Origin: Alentia gelatinosa
Taxonomy: Eukaryota > Annelida > Polychaeta > Phyllodocida > Polynoidae
Assembly: GCA_950022655.1 (NCBI GenBank)
Contig: OX465587.1
Span: forward strand, 33,607,716-33,671,715
Length of the DNA: 64,000 nucleotides
Reading direction: 5' to 3'
The stretch's first letter is position 1. Each line of letters starts with the position of its first letter. Under the pieces are notes generated by a model. It ran no database searches. It saw only the letters and a program-made list of their open reading frames with translations, and was not told where the DNA came from. The position numbers and the translations under genes were made by a program. Of this stretch, positions 1 through 48,433 are shown piece by piece.

Positions 1-36710
<36,710 letters not shown>

Positions 36711-37710
36711 ATACGACACACCCACACAGAGACCAAACACAGTCTGAACCACCATTGTGAACTTGTTGAAGTGCGACATCGCACCTTCTCCAGTATCGCA
36801 GGCTCAACCGCACTGCTTAAACCATTACACATACCCATGTAGAAATGACACGCCCACACAGAGACCAAACACAGTCTTAACCACCATTGTGAACTGGTTG
36901 AAGTGCGACATCACAGCTTCTCCAGTATCGCCTGCACGACCATTCTGCTTAAACCGCTACACATAACAACGTAGTTACAACATGCCCACACACACAGACC
37001 AAAAACTGTGCGTCACACCACCATAAACTGCTCACTAGAGAACATCTCCAGTATCATCAGCTGCTTAAACTGCTTCATGAACCCACGTAGATACGAGGTG
37101 CCCACAGAGAGACTATACACAGTCTGACCCGTCACCATGAACTGCTCCCTGATGGACATTGCACCTTCTTCTTTGTCTTACCCCTCGTAAAAAACATCAT
37201 AGTGTTCATAGGGTTCGAAGATCGGTTGCGCCACTGTGTTTCTTGCTTGTCTGTCATCCTCATCTCATAATTCAATCTTGCGATGGACGGCGTAAAGCAT
37301 CATCAGTCTACCAACCATTAGAACATGACCATACATCTGTTGATTTTCTCATGCTCATTCAAAACATAAGGCAAAGTACAAGAAATATATCCATGCTTTG
37401 CCCACAACTGTTGTATTGTATCCCCATAATATGCACGTTCAAATTACTCTCCCTATCAAGCCCCCAACGGGCTCCCAGTAACCCAAGACAAATATGAGGG
37501 CAGCAGTTTCCTCAACTACCCCGTGGTGCAATGCCATGACAGACTTTATAATTTACCCACACAAAAAAAAAAAAAAAAGACTTCATGGTCGGTCCTTTTT
37601 TTAAATATGCAGGGAAAGAAATATTCGTGTCTACTGGTCTAACCTGACCTCTTATATTTGTACAGATTATTGTGTTAGTTAGAAGAATAAAATGTATGTT
37701 GTATAACTGG
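36711..37710 (+). other. INTS2: INTS2 probable 3' UTR
   Basis: Follows the TAG stop. The first 450 bases are the 132-bp array copied from the end of the coding exon. AATAAA polyadenylation signals are at 37686-37691 and 37862-37867. The UTR end is inferred from the first signal only. Confidence 0.5.
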
Positions 37711-38400
37711 AGGAGTTTTAAATGTTTGCTGACAGAGGGGGGTTAAGTAAATTGAATGAGTGAATGTTAATGTGAATTTACATGACATTTCTGTGATGGA
37801 ATGATTGAGGATTTGTAGGGATTTTGAAAAATTCTTTGTATTATAGATGCAGACTTTATGTAATAAAAATGAATATAAAATATAGTCACGAATTGCCTTT
37901 TTCAGTTTGTTGCCTCGTGGATTTTGAAATGTACTATTGATTAAATCAAAACAGGAAAAAACTGAGTGTTATGAAATGGAGAGGTAGGGATGGATAGAAA
38001 AGACCGGTGGGGATTCAGAATAATTCTGAACTATGATAGAAAGCGGAAATTCGAAGATTCAACTCTAGCTATGGTAAATAATAGTTCAAAGATGACAGAT
38101 TGAAATTATTCTGTTTTGTATAAATCCAAAGGTAATATTAATTGAACCTCATTTATACCACTAATAGTTCTATGTAGGCTAGACATACTTAATATGAAAT
38201 ATTCACAGCTAAAAAATTGATAAAGAAAGTGAATGTTCATTATATTTTGAAAAAATACACAGGAAAAGAAATGAGGAAATGGAAAATTGGCATCGAGGTT
38301 ATGAACTAACACACTCTCCAAGCAATACCAAAGATCTGGTAGGAGAGTAACAGTTCCCACTACTGGGTCAAGGTGGGAATAGATTTAACCCGACCATACC
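37190..38400. other. INTS2 3' region and intergenic sequence
   Basis: AT-rich. Carries the candidate polyadenylation signals; nothing else recognised. Confidence 0.45.
37686..37691 (+). promoter_or_regulatory. AATAAA polyadenylation signal candidate
   Basis: Exact AATAAA about 975 bases after the INTS2 stop, in an AT-rich stretch. A second exact copy at 37862-37867 is an alternative. Confidence 0.45.
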
Positions 38401-38499
38401 TAATGCAATGTAGCTCTGGCGGCCAGTGTATATCTCAGTATACAAAGTAGTTCGTCCGTATGTCCGCATGGTGGCAGCACGGTGCCGGCCTCAGTGACG

Positions 38500-38700
38500 T
38501 TCTTCTCAGACCCGCCAGGTGGCGGTAGTGTATAGCCGCGGTTCGCCGTTTCCCAACTCGGACTGGGAAACCCTGATTAGCCTCCTTAATCCAGGGCAGC
38601 GCAATCCCCAAACACAGTTTCCCCTCTCCCGCTAGGTCTCTGCTGGGAGAGTGTAGCGGTGTCGCGGCGTAGCAGAAGTCGGCTCTGAGAGTGTGTCACT
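38500..38700. repeat. Copy of the CCAGGTGGCG ... CTGCTGGGAGAGTG repeat
   Basis: CGCCAGGTGGCGGTAGTGTA and TCTGCTGGGAGAGTGTAGCG match modules at 30.86 and 47.5 kb. The CCAGGTGGCGGTA core is also CTCF-like. Confidence 0.45.
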
Positions 38701-39186
38701 AGTTACTGGCGGGACTCACTACTTTGGTCACAGTCCCACTGCTTACCAGCGCAACTTCCAGTGGCCGCGTGGAACGCTGCGGCGGGCACTGCACTTCCGG
38801 TAGGATCGCCCCGGAAACCGGCGATGGTCTGACCACCACGGCACGCCTCCTGGTCCCCTATTATCGCCCGGCGTTGGTCTGGGATCTCGCTGGTTTCTGG
38901 CCGGCGGACGCGTCTTGCTGGGGTGTTCTGTGTGGACTGGATTTGACCCCTACGCGATTTAGGTATAGGGGTCAAATAGTTGTGCTATTACCCTCTCCCC
39001 CACAAACCACCACCACCACCACCTACCACCCGCTACGGGTTGAAACAGCAGGCCGCTCCATATACATCCACTGTGCCCAGGACTGGAGGCACTTGTCAAC
39101 ATCCACACTTCCCTCTTCTCTTTCATACCTCTCCTTGCGGCGACTATTGGAATTACCCGCGTCTCCCAGGAACGCAGGTGACGCTG

Positions 39187-39260
39187 TGACGTCACAGGTG
39201 GCTTATCTTCTGAAGGAGGCTTCGGTTATAAAGGAAAGCGCACAGGAGGTTCACTGAGAG
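39187..39260 (+). promoter_or_regulatory. Candidate core promoter: CRE, TATA box, initiator-like
   Basis: TGACGTCA at 39187-39194, TATAAA at 39227-39232 and TTCACTGAG about 20 bases later have ordinary core-promoter spacing. The site is 2.6 kb upstream of the SLC22 first coding exon on the same strand and just before a CpG-rich stretch (39370-39560). Confidence 0.45.
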
Positions 39261-39415
39261 ATCTACTTGTACGGGTTTAAGTACGGTAGAGGAGTTGAAA
39301 ATCGGATCTACATTCCTCGTCACCTTCACTCCACATTTATCCCCCGCCTCTCTGCATTTCTTCTCGCCCAGGACAGAAACGCGGTCAGAGGGACGCGCGC
39401 CCACGTCTCGCGTGA

Positions 39416-39425
39416 TCTCGCGAGA
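39416..39425. promoter_or_regulatory. TCTCGCGAGA promoter palindrome
   Basis: Exact TCTCGCGAGA inside CpG-rich sequence. This motif is a known CpG-island promoter element in animals (BANP-type), so it may mark a second start for the downstream transporter gene. Confidence 0.45.
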
Positions 39426-39994
39426 CGCGGGCCGGACGCTGGGCGGACGCTGGTGTATTCTCGTCGTGTATGTAGTTCAAGTGCTCCGCTCGCCGGGACC
39501 AGCGGCGTACAGCGTGCGCGCGCAGACGGAGGTGAAAGGAGCGACACTTGGACGAGCGACACTTTAGCGACACTTTGACGAGAGGTACTTCAGTGGGACT
39601 TCGAGGAGAGACAATTGAGCGACACATAGGACATAAGTTGTGGACGTGCACAGTCAGTGGAGTGACACAGTTCACGTGCACTGCCGCGCGCACACGGACA
39701 AGGCACGTGCACTCCACGCAAATACACACGGACTCAACGCAAAGCGCCCACGCAGAACGCATAGCATCACGGAATACGCAAACGCACGCCATACCGGACC
39801 TAAAAGACGTTATAAGCACGCGTTCGTTACGCACACAACGCGCTCACTTTGCGTGATACTTCCAGACGTATTGCGTATGCGTGTACGTAGTGCGTACTCA
39901 CGCGCGTTACGGACGCGTACCACGCATACGTACGACGCTGACGCACCTCCTCAGGCACGCCCTCATCTTAGGCACGCCCACACCTCAGACACGC

Positions 39995-40300
39995 CCACAG
40001 GTTAGACACGCCCACACCTCAGACACGCCCACAACTGAGAAACGCCCACACCTCAAACACGCCCACACCGCAGACACGCCCACACCTCAGACACGCCCAC
40101 AACTCAGACACGCCCACACCATTGACACGCCCACACCATTGACACGCCCACACCATAGGCACGCCCACAACTCAGACACACCCACAGCTCAGACACGCCC
40201 CCACCTCAGACACGCCCACACCTCAGACACGCCCACACCTCAGACACGCCCACACCTCAGACACGCCCACACTTCAGACACGCCCACAGGTCACACACCT
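39995..40300 (+). repeat. 17-bp repeat CAGACACGCCCACACCT
   Basis: About 18 units. Each carries ACGCCCACAC, a KLF/SP-like GT-box. The 161-codon frame across it is a repeat artefact. Confidence 0.92.
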
Positions 40301-40439
40301 CGTGCACACTTCGGCGGGTCTCGACGTGCAGGGAAGTTACGGGACAAAGCGTGTCTCGGAGATTAATCAGTGATGGGAAGGTTACTATGTCTTCACACAC
40401 CAGGAACTGGTCTCATAGCCGTCCTCTGAGCTCCTCAGA

Positions 40440-41790
40440 GCCTGGAGCTGCTCCGGGGTCACTCATGTGTGACTGTGTATGCCTAGCGTGACCGCAAACC
40501 ACATACAGGAGCAGGTCATATACCGCACCTGCCAACTCTCCTCACACCTGCCCTCTTAGCCGCCCACAACCTGTAGCTGTGGTCACTCATGTGTCGTGGC
40601 GCAAGTCAAGTGTCACCACGCACCCACATACAGGAGCAAAGTTAAGTGACGCGTGACACGACATCTACGCCCAGTGGTAGAACACACAGGAATAACTCCC
40701 TCTTTCAGGCATGACTGGAAAGTGCAGTCAAGTGTAACAATGCATCACATCCACAGTGGAAGGACATATTGGAGCAAATCAACAGTCACCCAGTTGTGAC
40801 AGGGAAGTGTAGCGTAAGTCAAGCTTGACCCACCCACAGTGCTAGGACATACATGAGAAACTCAATAGTGACCCAGCCATGACAGGAGAAGATAGCTTTA
40901 GTGAAGCGTGACAACACACCACACCTACAGTGGTAGGACATACATGAGAAACTCGAAGAGTCTTCCGGGTGTGATAAGAGAGCAGAGCATATGTCAAATG
41001 TGACGTTTTATCCACGTTTGTAGGACGTACTGTGGCAGCTCATTATTCATGCATGAAAGGAGAGTGCAGGGTAAGTCAAGTGTGACATAGCAACACACCC
41101 ACAGTGGTAGGACACAGAGTGGCAACCTTACTACTCAGGCGTGACAGGAGAGCCCATGATATGTCAGGCATGACGCTGCACTTTCTAGCATTGGAATGAT
41201 GGGTGTGACAGGAAACTACAGCGTAAGTGAAGTGTGACACTGCACCTTACTCCCAGTGGTAGGACCTACTTAGGTGAGACTGGAGAGTGCAGCGTAAGTA
41301 AAGCGTGACACCACACCTTACTGATAGAGGCAGGACACATCCAGGTGTCACTGGAGTGTGCAGCATAAATCAAGTGTGACACCACCTGCAACTCACAGTG
41401 GTAGGACTCACCCAAGTGTGACCACAGAGTGCAGCATAAATCAAGCGTGACACCACACACAACTCAGAGTGGCAGGACTCACTCAAGTGTGACCACAGAG
41501 TACAGCTTAAATCAAGTGTGACACCACACCTTACTGGTAGTGGCAGGACAAACCCAAGCCTGATTGGAGAGTGCACTGTAAGTCACTTGTGACACCACAC
41601 CTCACTATTAGTGGCAGGACATACCCAGGTGTCACTGGACAGTGCACTGTAAGTCACTTGTGACACCACACCTCACTTGTAGTGGCAGGACATACCCAGG
41701 TGTCACTGGACAGTGCACTTGTGACACCACACTTCACTAGTAGCGGTAGGACATACAGGGGCAACTCCTCCCTGTATACAATCTCCACAC
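40440..41790. repeat. ~70-90 bp degenerate satellite before the SLC22 exon
   Basis: Units share CAGCGTAAGTCAAGTGTGAC, ACACCACACCTCACT, GTGGTAGGACATAC and CCCAGGTGTCACTGG. At least 15 diverged units end at the CACACACAG|AGTG acceptor-like site near 41793, 32 bases before the ATG. Confidence 0.8.
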
Positions 41791-41824
41791 ACAGAGTGAA
41801 TTGAGCTGCTCACACTCTTCCAGC

Positions 41825-41977
41825 ATGAAGCTGGACGACGCGCTGAGCCTGCTGGGCTCGTACGGCCGCTACCAGGTGCTCGTCTACCTGGCCATCTCCC
41901 TCTTCGACAACTTCCTCTCCATCTGGCACATGAGCGTCATGGCTTTCCTTGGCTTTGAGAACAAGCATCACTGTAAG
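41825..41977 (+). CDS. SLC22-type organic ion transporter, first coding exon
   Basis: ATG at 41825, 51 codons, donor TGTAAG|GTGAGT, phase 0. The sequence MKLDDALSLLGSYGRYQVLV then YLAISLFDNFLSIWHMSVMA matches the SLC22 N-terminus. The family pattern is an acidic D-x-A/x-L-x-x-x-G-x-x-G-x-Y-Q motif followed at once by transmembrane segment 1. SLC22 proteins are 12-TM major facilitator carriers for organic cations, carnitine or anions at the plasma membrane. Exon 1 of SLC22 genes normally also holds the extracellular loop; here it stops after TM1, so later exons are required. None was found up to 64000. Upstream, CTTCCAGC precedes the ATG; a 5' UTR splice acceptor near 41793 is possible. Confidence 0.8.
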
Positions 41978-43055
41978 GTGAGTGCCATATGGTCACTAGT
42001 CACAGTCCCGCCGCGTACCGTCCTATATCTTACCCATCATATGGATCTCCATAGACTTAGCATGTTGTGACTGTATGCCACGGTTATGTCATGAAATATC
42101 TATATCTATATGAAGTTAAAAACATGTGACGGGGTAGGATAACATTTAAACGTCACTCATATTCATATGATTGTTTTTATGGCGTTTGTTGTCTTCTGCT
42201 GCAGAAATCACTCTGCTTTGCTTCGTGATATCATTCCCTGAAGACAACTCACACCATATAAACAATTATATGAAATTTCGTGACGTTTCTAGATATTATT
42301 ATCCACCTAATACATAGTGTCTATGGAATTCACATGGGTAGTGTGTATTGATATACCTGAAGCATATGGATATGTTGTATGCTCCGGGTTGCAAAAGCAG
42401 GCGCATATAGAAAAAAGGTGTGTACCTAAATGAACTAATATCAGAACCCTACTTGTCAGGAAAAGGTGGATAATAAAGACAACATAGAAGTTTCAGATAA
42501 AAGCGGTTGTATTCTCCTCGGAGATGTTTCTGCGCAATATCCTCGCCTGCACTCGGATATTACTACGCATAAAATCCCAGGAGCATATGGGCGCTTGTAT
42601 CTGAAACCAGTCAATGTTGAGTATGTCTCTTCTTGTTCCAGGAGATAACCACGTTTTTTTGCATTGCACATTGGATCCAATTCTTTTCCTGAACTTTTAA
42701 CAGGTGTATAATCACAGATAACATGATATTGCATGGTAGAAAATAATACTGATGACATTATATCCCATGGTCCTCTGCGGCTTTGACATATTTAGATGGA
42801 AGCTCATTGGTCAAGACGCGCTATGAATAGACCAATCAGGGAATACGTGGACGCTGCTATCAATGGTACGACAGAAACATCTAACACCTACTGACCATGG
42901 ATTATAACTGAGTACAATGTTCGTTTACTCAATTCCATTATTTATTAGTGTATCTTTGAATTGATTTTCATGATGTACAAGTAATATAGGGATGTAGAAA
43001 TTTTGATATGGTACATTCTTATGTGTAGTTCTAAGAAGAGGCAAAACCAAGTCAT
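41978..43055. other. Start of presumed SLC22 intron, with fold-back repeat
   Basis: 42140-42310 is a copy of the family at 24.1 and 27.6 kb (AAACGTCACTCATATTCATA, GTTTGTTGTCTTCTGC / GAAGACAACTCACACC). 42040-42130 resembles an end of the 35.0/45.2 kb family. No exon recognised. Confidence 0.45.
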
Positions 43056-43059
43056 GTAT

Positions 43060-43240
43060 ATACTTGGTGGTCTGCTTACCGGGGTGGTCTGTTCATTGGG
43101 TGGTCTGCTTACTGGGGTGGTCTGTTTACTGGGGTGATCTGTTTATTGGGTGGTCTGCTTACTGGGGTGGTCTGTTTATTGGGTGGTCTGCTTACTGGGG
43201 TGTTCTGTTTATTGGGTGGTCTGCTTACTGGGGTGGTGAT
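43060..43240. repeat. ~18/36-bp repeat GGTGGTCTGCTTACTGGG
   Basis: Reverse complement of the 19195-19335 unit, so the same repeat family in opposite orientation. Confidence 0.85.
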
Positions 43241-43585
43241 GCCTGGAAGCATCAGCTTCAGGATTTACAAAATCATAGTCGTTGAGTAATGATTTAGGAA
43301 ATAAATGAATAAAGATGCAACATTCACAGAATATAGGTATAACATTACATTTAAATTTCGAGAATAATCATAAAATGATATCAAAGATCACATGTCATAC
43401 CACGTGATCAAATGATAAAACGGCCTATTAGATCCGACCGCTGGCGGTATATTGGGGCACTACTGCCTCTCCACTTCAACGTAATATCGTCTCACAGGTT
43501 TATAATTATAGTAGTAACAAGTCCCCACTCATCTCGAGTAGGTACGAGTAGGCAGGAGACGCCCCCTAATATTAAACTATGACCT

Positions 43586-43806
43586 GGGGCCCGTTTAATA
43601 ATCCAGGATCGTACATCAAGACCCTTATCTGTGCCTCGTACAAGAGATATCATTTAATAATATTTAAGTCTGCTCCCTAAGACAGTATTAGCCGTCCATA
43701 AGGCCGCTCATAAGTGTAGAATAAAGTTGACCCACTCCGTCCCTGGGTCTCTATGGCATACAGAAAAGAGTCTAGAAATACGGTCCTAGATTATTAAACG
43801 GGCCCC
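43586..43806. mobile_element. MITE with GGGGCCCGTTTAAT termini, copy 2
   Basis: GGGGCCCGTTTAATAATCCA and TAGATTATTAAACGGGCCCC inverted ends, 221 bp, the same length as copy 1 at 18659 and inverted relative to it. Confidence 0.85.
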
Positions 43807-43849
43807 AGGGAGGTCGTGCCGCCTCCTCGTCCCTAAACGTATTCAAGGC

Positions 43850-44615
43850 TTGGTTGGTTGGTTTGATTTAACGTCCAGTTAACCAGACTTTCTCAAGGTT
43901 CCTTTACACCAAAAGGGTGGTGATCGAATCTATGTGATGAATTTAGGTAGAAATCTCACCCCAACACATTTACCAGGTGAGAGTTCTTTTACTTCCCACA
44001 CCACATAGACATGGTATGAGAAGGACTGTCCTTTGAAATAGCAGTAAATCTATCAGTGCTGGGAAAGAAGGAGAAGGTGGCTGTACACCACACCACATAG
44101 ACATGGTATGAGAAGGACTGGCCTTTGATATAGCAGTAAATCTATCACTGCTGGGAAAGAAGGAGAAGGTGGCTGCACACCACACTACATAGACATGGTG
44201 TGAGAAGGACTGGTCTTTGATATAGCAGTAAATCTACCATTGCTGGGAAAGAAGGAGAAGGTGGCCACACACCACACCACATAGACATGGTACACGTGAG
44301 AAGGACTGGTCTTTGATATAGCAGTAAATCTACCACTGCTGGGAAAGAAGGAGAAGGTGGCTGCACACCACACTACATAGACATGGTGTGAGAAGGACTG
44401 GTCTTTGATATAGCAGTAAATCTACCATTGCTGGGAAAGAAGGAGAAGGTGGCCGCACACCACACCACATAGACATGGTGTGAAAAGGACTGGTCTTTGA
44501 TATAGCAGTAAATCTGCCACTGCTGGGAATGAAGGAGAAAAGTGGCTGCAGTTGGACTCAATCCCAAAAAATCCTACAACCTTGAGATTTAATCACTGAG
44601 CTACTCAGGTAATCT
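43850..44615 (-). mobile_element. Fullest SINE-like copy: head, six 88-bp units, tail
   Basis: On the minus strand: tRNA-like CTCAGTGATTAAATCTCAAGG at the 44.6 kb end, then about six units with CAGCAGTGGTAGATTTACTG and CTTCTCATACCATGTCTATG, then CACCCTTTTGGTGTAAAGG and TTAACTGGACGTTAAATCAA at 43.86 kb. Open frames of 60-73 codons along it follow the repeat period and are not genes. Confidence 0.8.
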
Positions 44616-44929
44616 TAATATCAATATTTGAGTCTGTCCGCCATTTTGTTGTACATACGCCCACCGCCAATAAACAATCAGTCTGGTCCCGATCTTACTC
44701 CTGACAAAACGTCTCACGGTTATTCTTACTAACGTGAGAGAAAATAACTGCTCAGTGTAAGCGCCATATATAGGGAGTCATTGCAGCTGGAACATATTTT
44801 ACACTGCGACCATTGTTTATCCGTAGGTTCCCAGTGCAAAAGGGTTAATGGGTTGGTCTGCTACCCATGTTCTTACTCGCCATGATATGGCCCACTTTAC
44901 ATTGAGTGTGTGACAGATAGCTGCGGGTT

Positions 44930-45220
44930 GGTGTTTTATCTTAGCCTGGTATAAACGTCCATAGGCTTAACATTAGGAACTCGTTCTCAACGGGCTTACG
45001 AGAACGGTAACTCGTACTCAATGGGTGATAAACAGATGAATATTTCCAGGCTAAGATAAAATCAGAAACATATTCGTGCTTGGTCTGAGTCCCTGTTCAC
45101 CATCTCGTTTGGAGTGCTTCAGAATATTCACTCGGCTATCGCCTCGTTCATATTACTGTGCACTCCAAAGTCGATGGCGAACGAGGACACAGACCAAACA
45201 CTCATCAGTTTCTTTCTTAT
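44930..45220. mobile_element. Fold-back repeat (GGTCTGAGT...CAGACC)
   Basis: TTTTATCTTAGCCTGG / CCAGGCTAAGATAAAA are inverted (44936 and 45048). A second dyad, GTTTGGAGTGCTTCAGAATA with CACTCCAAAGTCGATGG, follows. Shares GGAACTCGTTCTCAACGGG with the 12.3 and 26.2 kb copies. Confidence 0.65.
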
Positions 45221-45224
45221 TATC

Positions 45225-45520
45225 CTACCCCTAATATAAAACCCCATAGGCTTAACATTGAGTTTCCGTATGCCACGCTGACTGGCATACGGGGTTTTAT
45301 ATGCCACTAGTGGCATACAGAATTGTTAGCACGTAATATTCCAAAATCGAGGAGACAGGGTAGGATAAAATCAAAACCTGATTCGTTTTAATCTTGGCCA
45401 CCTTATGCCACGACCGGAGATTGGCATAGTAACTTCATGATGCGAAGCCGAGTGAAGTCCTGAGCCCAAACTCCAGGAGTACCAGTCCTCATCCAGTATT
45501 ACGATAATATCCTATAACTA
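45225..45520. mobile_element. Fold-back element, copy 2 of the 35.0 kb family
   Basis: TATCCTACCCCTAATATAAA, CTGACTGGCATACGGGG, CCAAAATCGAGGAGACAGGG, and GTTTTAATCTTGGCCACC, in the same order as 35040-35500. Confidence 0.75.
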
Positions 45521-45604
45521 TTAACCTGTACCCTGCCTGTTAAACGCCTGTGTGTACATCTCACACATCTCAACCTACAGCTCTCTGCTCTAACCCTGCT
45601 TGTT

Positions 45605-46010
45605 ATACACAATAATGACTGTTTTTGTGTACGAGTGGCCGTAATCTCCGAGTAGTTGACGCGTTGTAATATCCGAGCGATTAGCGAGGATATTGCGTCG
45701 TCAACTACGAGGTGTAGACTTACACCAATAATATAGTTCGCCCTTAACCTGTGATTTTAGCATGCAAAGTCTGTTATGATAGAGATTTCTGATAGTAAAT
45801 GAGATTATTATGATTGATTCTAAATAATTAGCATTGAATGAGCATTCAAGAAACTTATTTCGCAGTACATGATGATTCAACCTTATTATGAATAGGACTA
45901 TTTTTCCGGAATCTCCTGCAGGAGATTCTGACATGCCAGAATCTCTGGGTAGCTAATTCCAGGTGCCCTATACATTTCCTATGGAGACTCCGTAATAGGT
46001 GGGTAATAAA
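45605..46010. mobile_element. Hairpin-headed element ending GGGTAATAAA, copy 1
   Basis: Head: ACACAATAATGACTG, TGTGTACGAGTGGCC, GTAATCTCCGAGTAGTTGAC with partial complement. Tail: GGAATCTCCTGCAGGAGATT and GACTCCGTAATAGGTGG then GTAATAAAA. Sister copies at 53285-53845 and, reversed, 63355-63905. Confidence 0.75.
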
Positions 46011-46849
46011 ACACATCCTCCACTGTGTTAAACTTCTAGCAATGTAAACTTACACTTCTCTGTTCTAACCCTGCTTGTTAACACACCCTCCACTCGTGTC
46101 AACTCTCCTGTTTTATTGAGCTACTTTTTGCCGGCTCGCTGTGTGTTTTGTGTTTTGGTTGGGATGAATCCCGATGCCATGCTAGTGTAAATTCAGCTGT
46201 TAGCAGCGACATGATTGCTGACAGACATGTCCATGAGGCTACTGCACTTTGTGTGTCAGTGTGAGCTCCTAGCAGATACCTTGTGCTACTTGGTCTTAAT
46301 ATTTGTCTCTGCGACAACCCAGTCATGTAATGCACTATACACCTATGCTCCAAAATACTCCAAATACCAACCTCTGCTGTGCAATTGGTAGTTGAGCCAT
46401 ACCGACATACTGTGCCGGTATGGCGCCGTACCACCATACCTCGAACACTCAATCTGATTGGTTAGGAAAATAAACTGACCTATATATGACGTAATGCCGC
46501 AAAGACGTATAGAGATCAGGGAACTACAGTTCTGAATTATGTTTTCAACATGGCTAGAAATGAATCATAAGAGGAAAAGTATCTATGCGAGCTCATGTGA
46601 TAATTTTACCGATAGTAACGCGGGACGATAAGCCGTCTCAATTAGGTTAACTAGTTTCCCTAATGTACCGGCACGGGAAGTCGGAATATATTTGGAGGCA
46701 AATCATTTGAAATGTCAAACTGATAGGAAGGCAAACCACTGATTTATGGGGAAACAATGATGTGTGGGGAAATAAAACATCACCGTGAAATGTCAAATTG
46801 AGAATGTTGAAAGTACAGTAAGTGGCACTGGTGCAGATAGGACCATCGG
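46010..46849. other. No feature recognised
   Basis: Mixed sequence between two repeat blocks. Short frames only. Confidence 0.4.
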
Positions 46850-47235
46850 CTAAGGATCTCTGCTAGGAGAGTGAGCAGTCTGTAGCAGAGATAGAACCAG
46901 CGGTTATAGTATCTGCTGGGAGAATGAAGAGGCTAGAGCAGAGATAGAACCAGCGGCTAAGGTTCGCTGCTGGGAGAGTGAGGAGGCTGTAGCAGAGATA
47001 GGACCAGAGGCTCGGGATCTCTGCTAGGAGAGTGAGCAGGTTGTAGCATAGACTGGTTCCCTGTCCCAATGAAATATGGGACTGGTAACGGCCAGCTATA
47101 AGTGACTTTGAACTCTCGCTGGTTCCCGCTTATTTGCAGTGGCAAGGATATCCAGCAGAACCTCTCTCCCACCCTCCCAGCAGGATCTCCGCTAGGAGAG
47201 CGCCTCTCTCCCTCACGAGGTTCCACAAATACCTT
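46850..47235 (-). repeat. 60-bp repeat, GATCTCTGCTGGGAGAGTGA type, block 1
   Basis: About five diverged units with GCAGAGATAGAACCAGCGG. Being 60 bp (20 codons), frames stay open and look like a protein repeat on the minus strand. No start context or splice signals support a gene. Confidence 0.8.
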
Positions 47236-47454
47236 ATCATTACTTAAAGGATAATAAAAAAACGAAGAAATGGCAACCTTTCAAAAGAAAAAAAGATAAT
47301 GTATTAGAATGTTTATCTAAAAACCAGCAGTACTAGCTGGAACACTGTTACCCATGATGCACCAGAAAAATGGAGGCGTTACCCATAATGCACCAAAAAA
47401 TGGAGGGCGTTACCTGGCCTAGTACGTGAGTGAGCACATAGACCAGGCTTCCAG

Positions 47455-47710
47455 ACAGAACCAGTGGTTTGGGATCTCTGTTGGGAGAGTGAACAGGCTG
47501 TAGCAGAAATAGAACCAGCGGTTTAGGATCTCTGCTGGGAGAGTGAACAGGCTGTAGCAGAGATAGAACCAGCAGTCCAGGATCTCTGCTGGGAGAGTGA
47601 ACAGGCTGTAGCAGAGATAGAACCAGCGGTTTAGGATCTCTGCTGGGAGAGTGAACAGGCTGTAGCAGAGATAAAACCAGCAGTTCGGGATCTCTGCTGG
47701 GAGAGTGGAT
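47455..47710 (-). repeat. 60-bp repeat, block 2
   Basis: Four or five cleaner units of the same sequence, adjacent to GCGTTACCTGGCCTAGTACG and TGAGCACATAGACCAGGCTT. These recur in opposite orientation at 30.9 and 31.3 kb, so the array belongs to a larger dispersed element. Confidence 0.82.
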
Positions 47711-48124
47711 GAGTAGACGGATGATGCCTCCATGACTAGAAGTTCAACATGCTAAACATGACACCCTTATTAACCTGGATGCACCACCCAATGTCTGCTG
47801 ACAGAGTCTTCACATTTCATGACTGACGGAGAGACGACCCGGGGTCCCCAGTGATCCCTTAATGTGATCTAATGGGTAGCACGTACCAGAACCTCGCCGC
47901 TTCACCATCTGTCGCCGCGCTCATTTTCTCATTAGTTGACACTTGGTACGTGCTACAGCGATATTCAAGGTTATAAACCAATCTGAGGAGCACAGAATAA
48001 ACACACTGTCTACAGTAGAAAGTGTATCCTCCTACTCTCTCATTCCTACCTTCACGGCACATGCTGCACCTTTAATACACATGGAGAGACATTGACTATG
48101 ACAACAATCCGAACAGTTTATTAT

Positions 48125-48425
48125 TACATACCTATGGCCGAACATCTATGAAATACTATACCCGCTGCTAGGGGTGCAGTATAAATAATGTTCGGGCGCA
48201 CTGTGACCATTGGGTCAATTGGTGCATTCAATAAGTTTCTAAAATGGCCTTTTTTAATATTTAGGTATGCAATAATAAGAAAACGTAGTGACTGAGGCCG
48301 TAGGGATGCCATTCTCTGTTTTTTTTATGCCATAAATACGTCCCTCCACCTGCGGGGTCGGGACGTATTTATGACAATAAAAGACCTCGAACGGCCATCC
48401 CTTCGGGCTCAGTGACCACATTTTC
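48125..48425. mobile_element. Fold-back repeat, second copy of the 4.5 kb family
   Basis: GGCCGAACATCTATG, TAGGGATGCCATTCTCTG, a perfect inner dyad ATAAATACGTCCC / GGGACGTATTTAT, and GGCCATCCCTTCGGGCTCAG. Confidence 0.75.
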
Positions 48426-48433
48426 TCTTATTA

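Noticed and set aside
38724..39257. 177-codon plus-strand frame
   Set aside because: No recognisable domain, Thr/Pro-rich low complexity, overlapping frames on both strands; best explained by GC-rich composition around the candidate promoter.
39881..40366. 161-codon frame of His/Thr/Pro/Arg repeats
   Set aside because: The 17-bp array yields a 51-base open cycle; not a gene.
47419..47733. Minus-strand protein with repeats like YLCYSLFTLPAEI
   Set aside because: The 60-bp tandem unit is exactly 20 codons, so the frame stays open by arithmetic; the array belongs to a dispersed repeat.
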